A stretch of 24,418 bases of DNA. It comes from Chara braunii. Its lineage: Eukaryota; Streptophyta; Charophyceae; Charales; Characeae. Below the pieces are notes generated by a model that worked only from the letters and a program-made list of their open reading frames with translations, was not told the DNA's origin and made no database searches. This document shows positions 9,238 to 17,858 of the stretch, one piece after another (positions within the stretch are counted from its first letter, which is position 1; each line of letters opens with the position of its first letter). The DNA is taken from the NCBI GenBank assembly GCA_003427395.1, contig BFEA01000111.1, forward strand, positions 650,957 through 675,374, written 5' to 3'. The position numbers and the translations under genes were made by a program.

Positions 9238-11464
9238 ATGGGTTATATCAAAAACTTAGCAACTAACCCCGGAATTTTCTGCATGCAGGTATCCCACGGA
9301 AGACTCCAACGTCTACCACATGGACGACTTGGCTGGCGCAATCACAAGGAAGAGACCAAACACATAATACATCTGCACTATCATAACAGGCTCTTTGAAA
9401 GAATCAAACCAAGAACACTATTCCAAACACTCATCCAAAAGCACATTCCTCAAGCACTTTACTCTCTCGATCATTTCACGTTTGGATGGATTTATGACAA
9501 TCATATCGCACGAGCACTATACAAGCCAGCAACAGTTTTCCAGAACTTTGAACTAAATAAATGGTACGAAGAACAAAAGGACAAGTGTTACTGCCAGCAG
9601 CACCGTTTTGAACAATTTACCAAGACGGTAGCCGAAGGACTCATGCCAGATCACATGCCCCCACATGTCATCACCATGAACATGAATATCTTCACAAACC
9701 CCCAACTCAGAACAATGATTGAAGCATGAATGAACCACATACCCCCAACACAAAACAACCCCCAATCAATCCACCATGAATGCCACCGAGCATGAGACGA
9801 TGTAATCAAAAAACTCAGATCGGAACATGTAATCCAGCAACAACAAGTAGACGCGGCCACACGAGAATTACATGAGATTTTATCAAACAACCTAAAAAGA
9901 TTTCCAAAAAACAACGCTACTAACATACACAACCATGTCATACATAAACAAATAGAATATATGACCCGCAACTTCTACATAGCCGGAGTTGATAAAGCAC
10001 CTAACACACCCACTGTCTGCTGCATAAATCTGCTCAGATTTCTGGCACTCCAACGCCTCTCAGTCTACCAGACTTCACTCCCTCTCAACAAAAAAAAGGT
10101 AAACTCATATACTTCCTCACTCAAGAACTCACTACACGTTTTCTAGCAATTCCCATAGGTAAACCAGATATACCCTATCTCTTCGCCACCTACAAGAACC
10201 ACAAAAACAACTTCCGATGGCTTACAAATGCTGCTGACGTACTCCTCTCACCACTAGCAGATATATGCTCTAAAATCCTAAAAAAACTTTAAGAACCCAT
10301 CCAAGAACACTGTGGAAAGCTCACTGAACTCACATTGCAAAAAACAAGACATACAGTACCATTCTGGTGGATCATTGACTCCACAACGGACTACATTTAC
10401 AATATCCCCAACAAGGTGCACAACCTATTTGCAGCCGACATAACCCGATGTTATGAAACCATCCCCATAGACCAATCACCAGATGGACTACCCAATGCCA
10501 TACGTTTCTTCGTCAAACTGACATTTACTGCTGCCAAAAAAACATACGGCACCAATGCTACACTATACTATGCATACAGAACATACCAAGAACCACACAC
10601 AATAGAATGCTCATGGTCTGCACATGCTCACCAAACCGAAACTAAATTTACAGCCGAAGACATAATACAAATGAACATATGGCTTGTCAACAACGCTCAC
10701 ACATCGCTAGGGGATCACACATGGAGGCAAACCCTTGGCATACCCATGGGTGTTAGCTGCTTCCCCATATGGTGCAACTTATACTTCTTCATGTTCGAAT
10801 ATAAATTTATGAAGAAACTCACACACAAAAGAAACCAGCACCTCCTACCACTTTTTTCCCACACCTTTAGATACTTTGATGACCTACATACAATCAATAA
10901 CAACCAAATCACAAAATTTCTGAACCCAACATCACAAGCCCCAAAAGCACATACTATATTTACCCACTTAAATATGTAACAATAAACGACCAAACAACAT
11001 ACACCCCCAGCATTGGTCCCGACACCATTGGAACGGAATGCAACTTCCTAAATGTAACCATCCAAGTCACCAATGTGCAAGAAGGACTATACTCCACCCA
11101 AAAATTTGATAAAAAGAACCTTCTCAACTTCAATATCATCAGACTCCTCAAATACAACTCCAACAGACCAATAATGCAATCAATAAAAACACTAATCCCA
11201 CAGATAGTCACTATAATGACTATCGAAAATAACAGCATGAAAGCAGCCACACAAATCCTCAAACAAATAAACATAATGACTCAAAATGACTTTCCATCAA
11301 ACAGATGCCTCCGCCTATCAATCGACATCCTAAAACATCATGATCAATACCAACCATTTAGATGCTCGGCTCAACAAACACTTGATCTCTTAAATGAACA
11401 ATTTAGTCAACAGCGTGTGTGTGGCCAGTCAAACGGACTGGCTGGTACGGATGGAGGACCTTAA
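9238..11464 (+). pseudogene. Penelope-like reverse transcriptase, decayed
   Basis: RNA-templated DNA synthesis for retrotransposition is the family role. Frame 1 runs from 9238 to about 10100 with TGAs at 9727 and near 9795. It holds KCYCQQH (CxC, 9586-9594), then HVITMNMNIFTNPQLR and the fingers motif VDKAPNT (9988-10008). A frameshift in the A-run near 10098 leads into frame 3, with LFATYKNHK (the usual PKxHK-type block) and a TAA at 10290. RT motif A is AADITRCYETI (10431-10463), motif B is GIPMGVS (10737-10757) and motif C is RYFDDL (10869-10886), so both catalytic Asp sites remain. A second shift near 10940 enters frame 2, with IYPLKYV and a thumb-like region containing YNSNRP, to the stop at 11464. 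The CxC linker before an RT of this type is reported for the Naiad/Chlamys clade of Penelope-like elements. No GIY-YIG domain is visible. RT identity is confident; clade is inferred. Confidence 0.8.
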
Positions 11465-11539
11465 CCCATGAGGGGGACAGGTTCATCATCCGTACCTGAT
11501 CCCCCTCATGACCCCCATCACGTGGGAACGAGGGAGGGA

Positions 11540-11546
11540 CACACAC

Positions 11547-11598
<52 letters not shown>
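11540..11598. repeat. (CA)n microsatellite
   Basis: About 29 dinucleotide units with one G interruption, just after the end of the RT frame. A shorter CA run follows at about 11695-11711. ORFs of alternating Val/Cys or Thr/His across it are artefacts. Confidence 0.97.
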
Positions 11599-11599
<1 letters not shown>

Positions 11600-12755
11600 C
11601 ACACAATCATACATTTTTTTCTTTCCCTCTTCTTCTCAGCAACATACAAAAAAAAAAAAAAAACCAAAAAAATAATATTAATAATAATACACTTTCACAC
11701 ACACACACACATAAACAATGTCCTAAAAATAATAATACACCTTCACACACATAATTGACCGTACACATATACATAACCCCCCAAAAAGAAGCGTATCATG
11801 TACCCTCGGTGCATGGCCGACTACTGTACCCCACTGATGTGCACTGCAACAGCCTACAAAATAAAAAAATAAATATGCTCTCACAAAAAACAAAACCGAA
11901 ACGACACCACCAAAACAGGGCGCCACTGCACCATATAAAAACAAAGCTACCACGACCAAAAAACTAAAATAAAAACATTTTTTATAAAAAAGAGAGAAAG
12001 AGAGAAGCACTAACGACAACCCTGTTCACATACTGAAACGAGTGCCAAAAACCTTTTCACAAACCCACCTCACGCCGCACGAGCATAATACTAGAAGACA
12101 AAGCATACNGACTACCTGCACAACNACANCAATGNCGCNGAAACTCCCTGCACCACCATACCTACACTCGATGACAAATTACTGAGCACTGCAAAACATG
12201 CAAGCCACCTACATACCCGCCCNCTGGCANNNACAACATACACCANTGCGCACTACCAGACGAGCAATACAACCCTCACACCCGGGTGCTACCACATACG
12301 ACGTCCTTCCCACACAANACACCAAACGCCCTTTACCCCCCCACCATAGNCGTNTGCTGCAATCCCTGTCTACCCCATAAAAAATTAAACACCCATACAA
12401 ACAAGCCCCCCCNCACATGAATCCACGATCATCACCCCCATCCCCCCTTAACCCCATGCCTAGCCACTCATCCCTCGCTGCCCCATGGGGATCCTTGAAG
12501 CTGGTTACATGCCAACTTGATCCCACGCATGGAGTCATGCAGAAACCACCACCCCTGCCCCTGCATCCACATCCATATATCTCACCAACCCACACATACC
12601 CTCCCTCTTGCTACTCTCTACNGTCTCTGAAGCAGTGCATTCGTGTGGTCCGCTATCCACCTTAGCCTGCTGATCGGTGATGACAATTGCGCTGCACANA
12701 GGATCGNCATAGCTGGTGCTCCTTNCACCACCTACGGTGAACAGTGTGNCTGTAG
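11599..12755. other. low-complexity A/C-rich DNA with ambiguous bases
   Basis: A-runs and AATAATA stretches occur up to about 12000. From 12109 to 12824 many isolated N positions occur, including a run of three near 12230, which points to poor read support. No gene can be supported here. A weak frame containing CLLIGDDNCA-like residues (about 12660-12755) may be exon sequence, but the N positions prevent a decision. Confidence 0.5.
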
Positions 12756-13208
12756 TCGGCAGCAAGAATTCACCCGGCGGTGNACTGTCTCTGCGGAAAT
12801 TCTACCCTGCGACTACCAGNGGCNATTCCAAGGTCGGGTACGATGGCGCAGATCAGGGAGAACCTCCCCGACGCTGACATCATGGAACACATGGTGAGTT
12901 TCTGCTCCTAAGCTTAAACTTTAGCCCGTTCCCACATGACCTGGTCACTCCCACCCCCCCTTTTTTTTGGGAGCCAGACGATTTTTCACCCTCTGGTGAG
13001 CCGTGACTTACGCAAGCGACGAAAAGCGCTTTAGGGGATGCGCCCCCCTCCGCCACCAGCATCCACGCTGGCGTTGATGGCATTGACCATCTTGCTCCCT
13101 TCCTCTTTCTGTCTTTACCCTCTCTTCTAGCCCATTACGCAATAATGTGTTTTTTGTTGATGGCCACAGGTGCTTACATGGATTACTGACCCCGACTTCT
13201 GCGACAAG
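12756..13208 (+). CDS. candidate spliced gene, two exons (hypothetical)
   Basis: A frame open from 12756 reaches 12893 and ends with ATG at a GTGAGT donor (12894-12899). It reads sensibly through MAQIRENLPDADIMEHM. The next acceptor with a pyrimidine tract ends in CCACAG at 13164-13169 and opens a 39-nt exon, 13170-13208, reading VLTWITDPDFCDK, followed by a GTATGT donor. The exons join in phase 0 across a 276-bp intron, and neither junction creates a stop. The upstream edge may be an acceptor at CTGTAG (12750-12755); two N positions lie within the first exon. I do not recognise the family. A start at ATG 12843 is possible. Further exons must lie downstream, but none is clear. Support comes from splice signals and reading-frame continuity only. 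Confidence 0.4.
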
Positions 13209-13300
13209 GTATGTGCTCCAAATACTCACAGACTCTATGGTTTATCTATGGTTGTTGGAGATCCCCATATATGGGTTGATATGGTTGCATTATGCACTTC

Positions 13301-13301
<1 letters not shown>

Positions 13302-13356
<55 letters not shown>
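13302..13356. repeat. (CA)n microsatellite
   Basis: About 27 perfect CA units, within the putative intron after the exon at 13170-13208. Confidence 0.97.
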
Positions 13357-13359
<3 letters not shown>

Positions 13360-13420
13360 GGTAGTTTTTCAACCTTTTTTTTTGACTTTTTTTTGTTCCA
13401 CATGTGTCCCGCCACGTGTC

Positions 13421-13552
13421 CGAGCCCCATTGGGCTCGACCCGTTGAACGGAACTCAACGGGAAGCACCCATTATACCGTTCAACGGGGATTCAACTCCG
13501 GCCTCATGGTCGTTCAACGGGTTCAACGGAGTTGAATAAATCCCGTTGCGAG
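13421..13552. promoter_or_regulatory. cluster of AACGG cores in inverted repeats
   Basis: The block opens with a 7-bp stem, CGAGCCC/GGGCTCG (13421-13438). Then CCCGTTGA/TCAACGGG (13440-13462) and ATTCAACTCCG/CGGAGTTGAAT (13490-13500 and 13527-13537) form inverted repeats. About eight AACGG or CCGTT cores fall within 13440-13552. AACGG is the core of the M-phase-specific activator (MSA) element bound by three-repeat MYB proteins in plants, so this could be a MYB-binding array upstream of a gene. It could equally be the terminus of an unidentified mobile element or a minisatellite. Confidence 0.35.
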
Positions 13553-14969
13553 TTGAATGGACACACAGCAACTAGGCGACGGCCTCCCGCATCCCCGCCA
13601 CGCCCCTTCCCGTATAATGAGAAGAGGACAAGTGTATGGGAGTGGGACGTACGAGAAGTCGTCACCAAGATCGGCGGAAGATACTACTTCCCTCCTGAAA
13701 CCCGATGCTCTGGATTTGTCGGTGCTGGTTTCGTTATTGTGGACACACACTTTTCGCCTTATTAGTTGCTATTGCCGTTTAATGAGCTAATCGTCATGAT
13801 CCCATGGTCGGCAATAGCGCCCCATTGGCCTAACACTCTGTGCAGCGATTGTCGCCGCTTCGAGCGTTACCAATCGAAGGGCTTTCACTACCGAGTGCGA
13901 GAGGAAGATGAGCATAAGGAAAGAGTCACTCGGTTGAGGCCTTCCACGTCAGATTCAGAGCTATGTAATGAGCGGCGTCGGGACTTGACCCGGGAACGGG
14001 ATTCCAAGTATGTGCCTGCCCCCTTCCACGCGAAACGAAAAGTGACGGCTCGATGGGAAGTTCGGCGGTACTTTTTGGATTGAATTTCCCGGTGTTGTCC
14101 GTCCCTCGCGCGCCTTCTTCTCCCTCACGCTCAAAACCCGCGCAGTGACGGACCCTCCCCCTTCTTACTAAGTCGGAATGACACAAGGGATTTCGGTTTT
14201 GTCCGTGTCCCTGCACTCAATTTCCCAAAAATCCTTGGCACACCCCATCTTGCTGTCTTTCTAGGGCCCCTTCCGCAATTTTAAACTCTCTGAATGGAAG
14301 GCAACACAGGGCGTGAGGTTGAGCGTCACACACGACACATCACATGAGAGGGCCCTCAAGAAGGAACTCACAACCTCACGGTAATAAGTGATGAAGAGGG
14401 TAGATAAGGTTAAGAGCAACATACCTCATTATAGCTGCCCCCAACCACAGATATTCTTACCAGATGACCTGATGGCGATTGCGATGACCACTCACTGCAT
14501 CGACACAACCAGCATAATCTCGTCGCTCCACCTTAGCATCAATCCACCACCAGATAGTTCTCATCACACTGTGAACACCTAATGTACACACCGTAGCCTT
14601 TCTGGCGATTCCCCTCTCCTCCTGGGTCGCCACTCCTTGTCTCCGCCCTCCTCACTACACACCCCCTACGACCTCACTCACTAAGCAGACCCCATGTATG
14701 TACCGCATAGGCAGAAGACAAGCGCCAGATGAGCGCACCGAACCACAGCTTCGATACCAAATTGCAAGGAAGATGAGCGATAGCGAACTTAAGAAATCAA
14801 ACAACATCATACACATAAAACCAGTTCATAACAAGAGCTCATAATTGACAATGTTGAAATAGTCTCATCATCGTCATCAACAAAGAACCAATGCTGATAT
14901 CCTATCTGGCGCTCGGCGCCCAGACTACAGATGGCAGATCCTATCTAGCCTACTCTACAATGTCGTCGG
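13553..14969. other. no supported gene; overlapping short ORFs
   Basis: Plus-strand frames at 13532-13765 (with VWEWDVREVVTKIGGRYYF) and 13766-14083 (basic and acidic, with a CSDCRRF motif) look somewhat protein-like but have no known motif and no clear splice context. A 9-bp inverted repeat, CGTGAGGTT/AACCTCACG, lies at 14311-14319 and 14373-14381. The 19 bp at 14228-14246 recur inverted at 17654-17672. Confidence 0.4.
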
Positions 14970-15034
14970 ATGACATCAACAGCTTCACCGAAGTACGAGC
15001 TGATCTCGGACAATGTCATCGCTTCTAGCACCAG
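14970..15034 (+). CDS. weak candidate exon
   Basis: A frame from ATG 14970 reads MTSTASPKYELISDNVIASS and reaches AG at 15034 followed by a GTATGT donor. Alternatively the exon begins after the AACAG at 14978-14982. The frame continues past the donor to 15533 with a different, Pro/Gln/Cys-rich composition, which suggests that the continuation is intron or repeat. No family is recognised. Confidence 0.2.
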
Positions 15035-15801
15035 GTATGTCTCTCGTATCACTCAGAACCTCATTCCACAACTCACAGATGTCACTCACACCCAAAGACC
15101 ATCTTGCGCCCCATCCAGCTTACAGCAGCACAACTCGGCTATGGTTGCCTGCTCCTTCCAACTCGCCCGTGAGCGCGTGAGCTTGGCAGGTGCGCAGCAG
15201 CACTTGCGCACAAAGCAGCCAGTGCCCGAATGTCAAAAAGGGAGGCAGGCCCTTTGCTATATGGAAGTGGCCTGCCTGCTGCTGCGCTGGGCCTGTCCCA
15301 AGAAGCTTCCGGTGGGCCCCGGTAGGCCTAGGCCCAGACCAAACGAATTGGCCCAGGGTCGCCGACAGTTACCTGTGCCCAACTACCCACAACCTGAGTT
15401 GGGCCTATGCTGCCAGTGCGAATCTCACCCAGGGCCTGACTCAGATGCATTTGATAACGGAAGTCTGGGCCTGGGCGCTTCCAGCCAACCAGCGCTGCGC
15501 AACTGCCTGAATTTTCCCCCAGTTGCGAAGTAGTCCAAAATAGGCCTCTAAGGGTCTGTCGGGCCAGCCTTCACTGAGGGCGGCCGACGTTGTTGCAAAT
15601 AGGGCCCAGTGGGGCTTATCAAGGTTTTGTACCTCGCAGATACCAACTGATAAATGCCCAGTTGGGCGATGTACATATATAGCCAAGGATCCGCAATGTG
15701 ATGAAAAGGACTGAATCGACAATGCAGTGCTAGTGGAATCTCAACAAGCAGTGTACATCCTGATATATACAAAAATGGTGCTTTGTAGCGCAGTGGAAGA
15801 C
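15035..15801. other. no supported gene; GGCCC-rich repeat-like DNA
   Basis: 15230-15560 is rich in GGGCCT/AGGCCC words, like the tandem repeat at 16690-16880. Frames on both strands here lack motifs. Confidence 0.4.
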
Positions 15802-15987
15802 TTAGATATAAGTCCTGACCTGACCGGGACTGACCACCCTCACGTAGTACAAGACAGCGTAGCAGAATGCTAGAATACCAATGACTAGCCCAATCAATGT
15901 CGCAACGCAGACCAAACATACATCATCCTCATCACAAGGTGTGAAGGGGCCTGGCGCTACACACGGGAAGAATGCGCCAGGTCCAGA
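15802..15987 (-). CDS. candidate exon of a single-pass membrane protein
   Basis: A minus-strand frame without an ATG is open from 15987 to the TAA at 15802-15804 (61 codons). It reads a Gly/Pro/Cys-containing start with FFPCVAPG and TPCDEDDVC. This is followed by a clear transmembrane segment, LIGLVIGILAFCYAVLYYV, at about residues 31-49, and then a charged residue and VVSPGQ. Acidic, Cys-bearing outside plus hydrophobic helix plus Arg is what a type I membrane protein shows at its membrane boundary. Because the frame has no start, it would be an internal or terminal exon; acceptors are possible at GTGTGTAG or CGCCAG inside its first third, after a pyrimidine-rich tract. A donor may precede the stop at CAG/GTCAGG. 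No family is recognised, and a chance frame cannot be excluded. Confidence 0.3.
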   Translation of the reverse strand, partial: SGPGAFFPCVAPGPFTPCDEDDVCLVCVATLIGLVIGILAFCYAVLYYVRVVSPGQVRTYI

Positions 15988-16221
15988 TCATGCACAGACG
16001 AAGAAGAGGGGGGGAGATGGGAATGTCGTCAACACCAAGTCTTCGTTATAAGTCCCAAATAATCCCTCGTCAAAATATCTGAAGCCCAATGTCGAGTCTG
16101 GATCCCAATGTTCCCAATCCCGCTCTCTCGTAGTCTGCTAATGAGTAGCGAGAGGGTGAGAGGGAGATGGTGGACTGAGAAGAGGAAGAAGAAGAACCCT
16201 CTCTCTCTCTCATGTGCCAGG

Positions 16222-16290
16222 TACTAACCTGTGAAGATGGTGTTGTGCTGCAGGTACCTCGAAGACGAAGTTGGAGCTATGGCGCTGCAG
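16222..16290 (+). CDS. candidate 37-nt microexon with branch site
   Basis: A consensus branch-point word TACTAAC (16222-16228) lies 25 nt before the acceptor TGCAG (ending 16253). The exon 16254-16290 reads YLEDEVGAMALQ after one leading base and ends in CAG at a consensus donor, GTAAGT (16291-16296). All three splice signals are near ideal. The peptide is too short to assign a family. Flanking exons are not evident; 16198-16210 and 16315-16326 are CT-rich intron-like sequence. The exon itself is 16254-16290; the feature includes the branch site. Confidence 0.4.
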
Positions 16291-16296
16291 GTAAGT

Positions 16297-16689
16297 CTCC
16301 CTGGCCTCCGCCCAATCTCTCTCTCTCTCGAGTACTACTCTAGCTCCTACTAGCGCCCAGCGTTGAAGACTACTGCTAACGCTACTACTGTTAATGTTGC
16401 TACTGCTACTGCAGCGCTCCTCCAGAGTGCTGCTGCCGAATCCTGAAGACTAACTCCTGCCTCCTGAACTGCATGTGAAGTGCCTGGGAAGTCCCTATGA
16501 ACTACCTGCAGCCTGCAGGGCAGGCCAGCCTTATATAGTGTTGGCCCGTCCAAGAGGCTGCTCTTGCCAATGCCAAAACGTGCCAGACCCTAGCGTTGAA
16601 GCTCAAACAAAGGTTGTCTTGAAAACAGGCCCAAAATGGCCTGTGTTAAAACCCTGGTCCGGTGCCTAAGTTTCAGGGCAGGTCGATCT
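16297..16689. other. no supported gene
   Basis: CT-rich start, then TACTGCTACTG-like trinucleotide stretches near 16365-16415. No motif-bearing frame on either strand. Confidence 0.4.
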
Positions 16690-16880
16690 TACGAGGGCCT
16701 GAAACTGGCCCTCTGTTTCAGGCTGAAAAGACTCAGGGCTTGGAGGGCCCTGTTTTAGGCTGAAACGACACAGAGCCTGAAGGCCCTTGTTTTCAGGTTT
16801 TCAGGCTGAAACGACACAGGGTCTGTAGGCCCTTGTTTCAGGCTTTCAGGCTGAAAACGACACGGGCCTGAAAATGGCCC
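16690..16880. repeat. tandem repeat, unit about 37-46 bp
   Basis: GGCTGAAAAGACTCAGGG and its variants GGCTGAAACGACACAGAG and GGCTGAAACGACACAGGG start at 16721, 16758, 16804 and 16849. They alternate with GGCCC-(T/C)TGTTTCAGG blocks. Units differ by substitutions and small indels. The 3' edge contains ACGGGCCTGAAAATGGCCCGT, a short foldback. Confidence 0.8.
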
Positions 16881-16981
16881 GTGCAGCCTCTTGCAGGCGC
16901 AACATGTAACAGGTAGTGATGTCCTGTAGTGTCGTAGAAGTTAGAGAGTGTCGTGTTAGAGAGTAACTTAAAGGACTTCCC

Positions 16982-17020
16982 TGCACCACGCTAGACTCTT
17001 GAAAAGTCTAGTGTAGTGCA
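16982..17020. repeat. short hairpin with TAGTGTAGTGCA arm
   Basis: TGCACCACGCTAGACT (16982-16997) faces AGTCTAGTGTAGTGCA (17005-17020) across CTTGAAA, pairing 14 of 16 positions. The right-arm word recurs as GTCTAGTGGTAGTGCAGC near 17381 and GTCTAGTGTAGTGCAGCGAT near 17562. Confidence 0.7.
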
Positions 17021-17023
17021 TCG

Positions 17024-17217
17024 CTGCACTTACTCTCACTTGGCAGCCTCCAGAAACCCCGTTGAGAGTTGTCAGACCACACACTAGAAGGGCACTCTCA
17101 AAAAGTACAGAGTGGCCCGCTGCACTTACTCTCAATTGCCGCTCGCCAGAAACCCCTTTCAGAGCTGTCAGGCCACACACTAGAAGCGCACTGTCAAAAC
17201 GTAGAGAGTGGCCCGCC
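17024..17217. repeat. 96-bp tandem duplication
   Basis: CTGCACTTACTCTCA starts at 17024 and again at 17120. Both copies then contain CCAGAAACCCC, then AGAGnTGTCAG and CCACACACTAGAAG, then AGAGTGGCCCGC. Since 96 is a multiple of three, the minus-strand frame 16968-17225 contains a repeated 32-residue peptide. This is a by-product of the repeat, not evidence of a gene. Confidence 0.85.
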
Positions 17218-17328
17218 TGCAACATTTTGGTTTTCTAGGCTTGCCTACAACATTTTGGTTTTCTAGGTTCCTCTCGTATTGCCCACTTCCCGGCTCCTCC
17301 GGTGTGCAGACCATCCTAGCCTTGTCCT

Positions 17329-17443
17329 GTAGTGCTCTCGGAGCAGGGCAGGGTTTTGAGAGTCATTCTACAGTTCAAGAGTCTAGTGGTAGTGCAGCCA
17401 TGCCTGGAAAGTCCAAAGAGTTTCACCTCTCTGAGAGCACTAC
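17329..17443. repeat. inverted repeat, 15-bp arms
   Basis: GTAGTGCTCTCGGAG (17329-17343) pairs with CTCTGAGAGCACTAC (17429-17443) at 14 of 15 positions, with an 85-nt loop that contains the TAGTGGTAGTGCAG word. It belongs to the same repeat-rich block as its neighbours. Confidence 0.65.
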
Positions 17444-17774
17444 CGTCTTCACCCGAATAGAACGCCCGGTCATTATAGCTGCATTTGGCACAACATTCAG
17501 TCCAGATGCAGCGATAAATATTGCAATGGGCGTTTTATTCTTCAACACTCCAAATTTTTAGAGTCTAGTGTAGTGCAGCGATGTGACGCCCAACCTCACG
17601 CCCAACACGACTTCCTGTTTTCGGAGTGTTAGTGGGCCTGGAAGTGTGAAAAAGGGGTGTGCCAAGGATTTTAGGAAAGTGAGGGGTGGAGTTCCAGGTC
17701 GGAACTGGAATTTCCTGTGTCAAGCTCCAGGGGTAGAAGTGCAAGTGTCTCCGAGACACCATACGCTCCGAGAA

Positions 17775-17858
17775 ACCATACGCGGCCCAGGCCGCGAGAT
17801 TGGCAATCGCCCCAACTCTGGGGCGATTGCCAATTTCGCGGTCTGGGCCGCGTATGGT
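17775..17858. repeat. 84-bp near-perfect foldback
   Basis: A 40-nt left arm (17775-17814, starting ACCATACGCGGCCCAGGCCG) and a 40-nt right arm (17819-17858, ending GGGCCGCGTATGGT) are reverse complements with two mismatches. Both mismatches would form G-U pairs in plus-strand RNA. The loop is ACTC. An extra copy of ACCATACGC lies at 17757-17765. It could be a foldback transposon end, a small-RNA precursor, or a cruciform. The overlapping frames 17565-17915 (minus) and 17583-17987 (plus) share a mirrored peptide (REIGNRP and GAIAN) only because of this symmetry. Confidence 0.85.

Larger units (their letters stand above)
5284..11464 (+). mobile_element. decayed two-ORF Penelope-like retroelement
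   Basis: Two degraded coding blocks lie head to tail on the plus strand: a gag-like ORF1 (5284-7848) and a reverse-transcriptase ORF2 (9238-11464). A 1.39-kb non-coding stretch separates them. Both share the A/C-rich, G-poor base bias that begins near 4490. No long terminal repeat or target duplication was found. A (CA)n tract starts about 75 bp after ORF2. N-terminal-endonuclease Penelope-like elements are known to prefer microsatellites as targets, so this is suggestive. Both frames carry stops and frameshifts, so the copy is dead. Grouping the two blocks into one element is inference from strand, spacing and composition. Confidence 0.6.

Noticed and set aside
9238-9480. GIY-YIG endonuclease ahead of the CxC motif
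   Set aside because: Gly, Arg and His residues occur (GIFCMQ, RLGWRNHK), but the spacing and the YIG half of the motif are not there. It cannot be supported by eye.
11403-11758. ORFs of Cys/Val and Thr/His repeats
   Set aside because: They are translations of the (CA)n tract. The same applies to the Ser/Leu and Arg/Glu frames at 18862-19262 and the Cys/Val frame at 13235-13468.
14970-15533. Single 187-codon gene
   Set aside because: Composition changes sharply after the GTATGT at 15035, and the rest matches GGCCC-rich repeat sequence, so only the first 65 nt were kept, as a weak exon.
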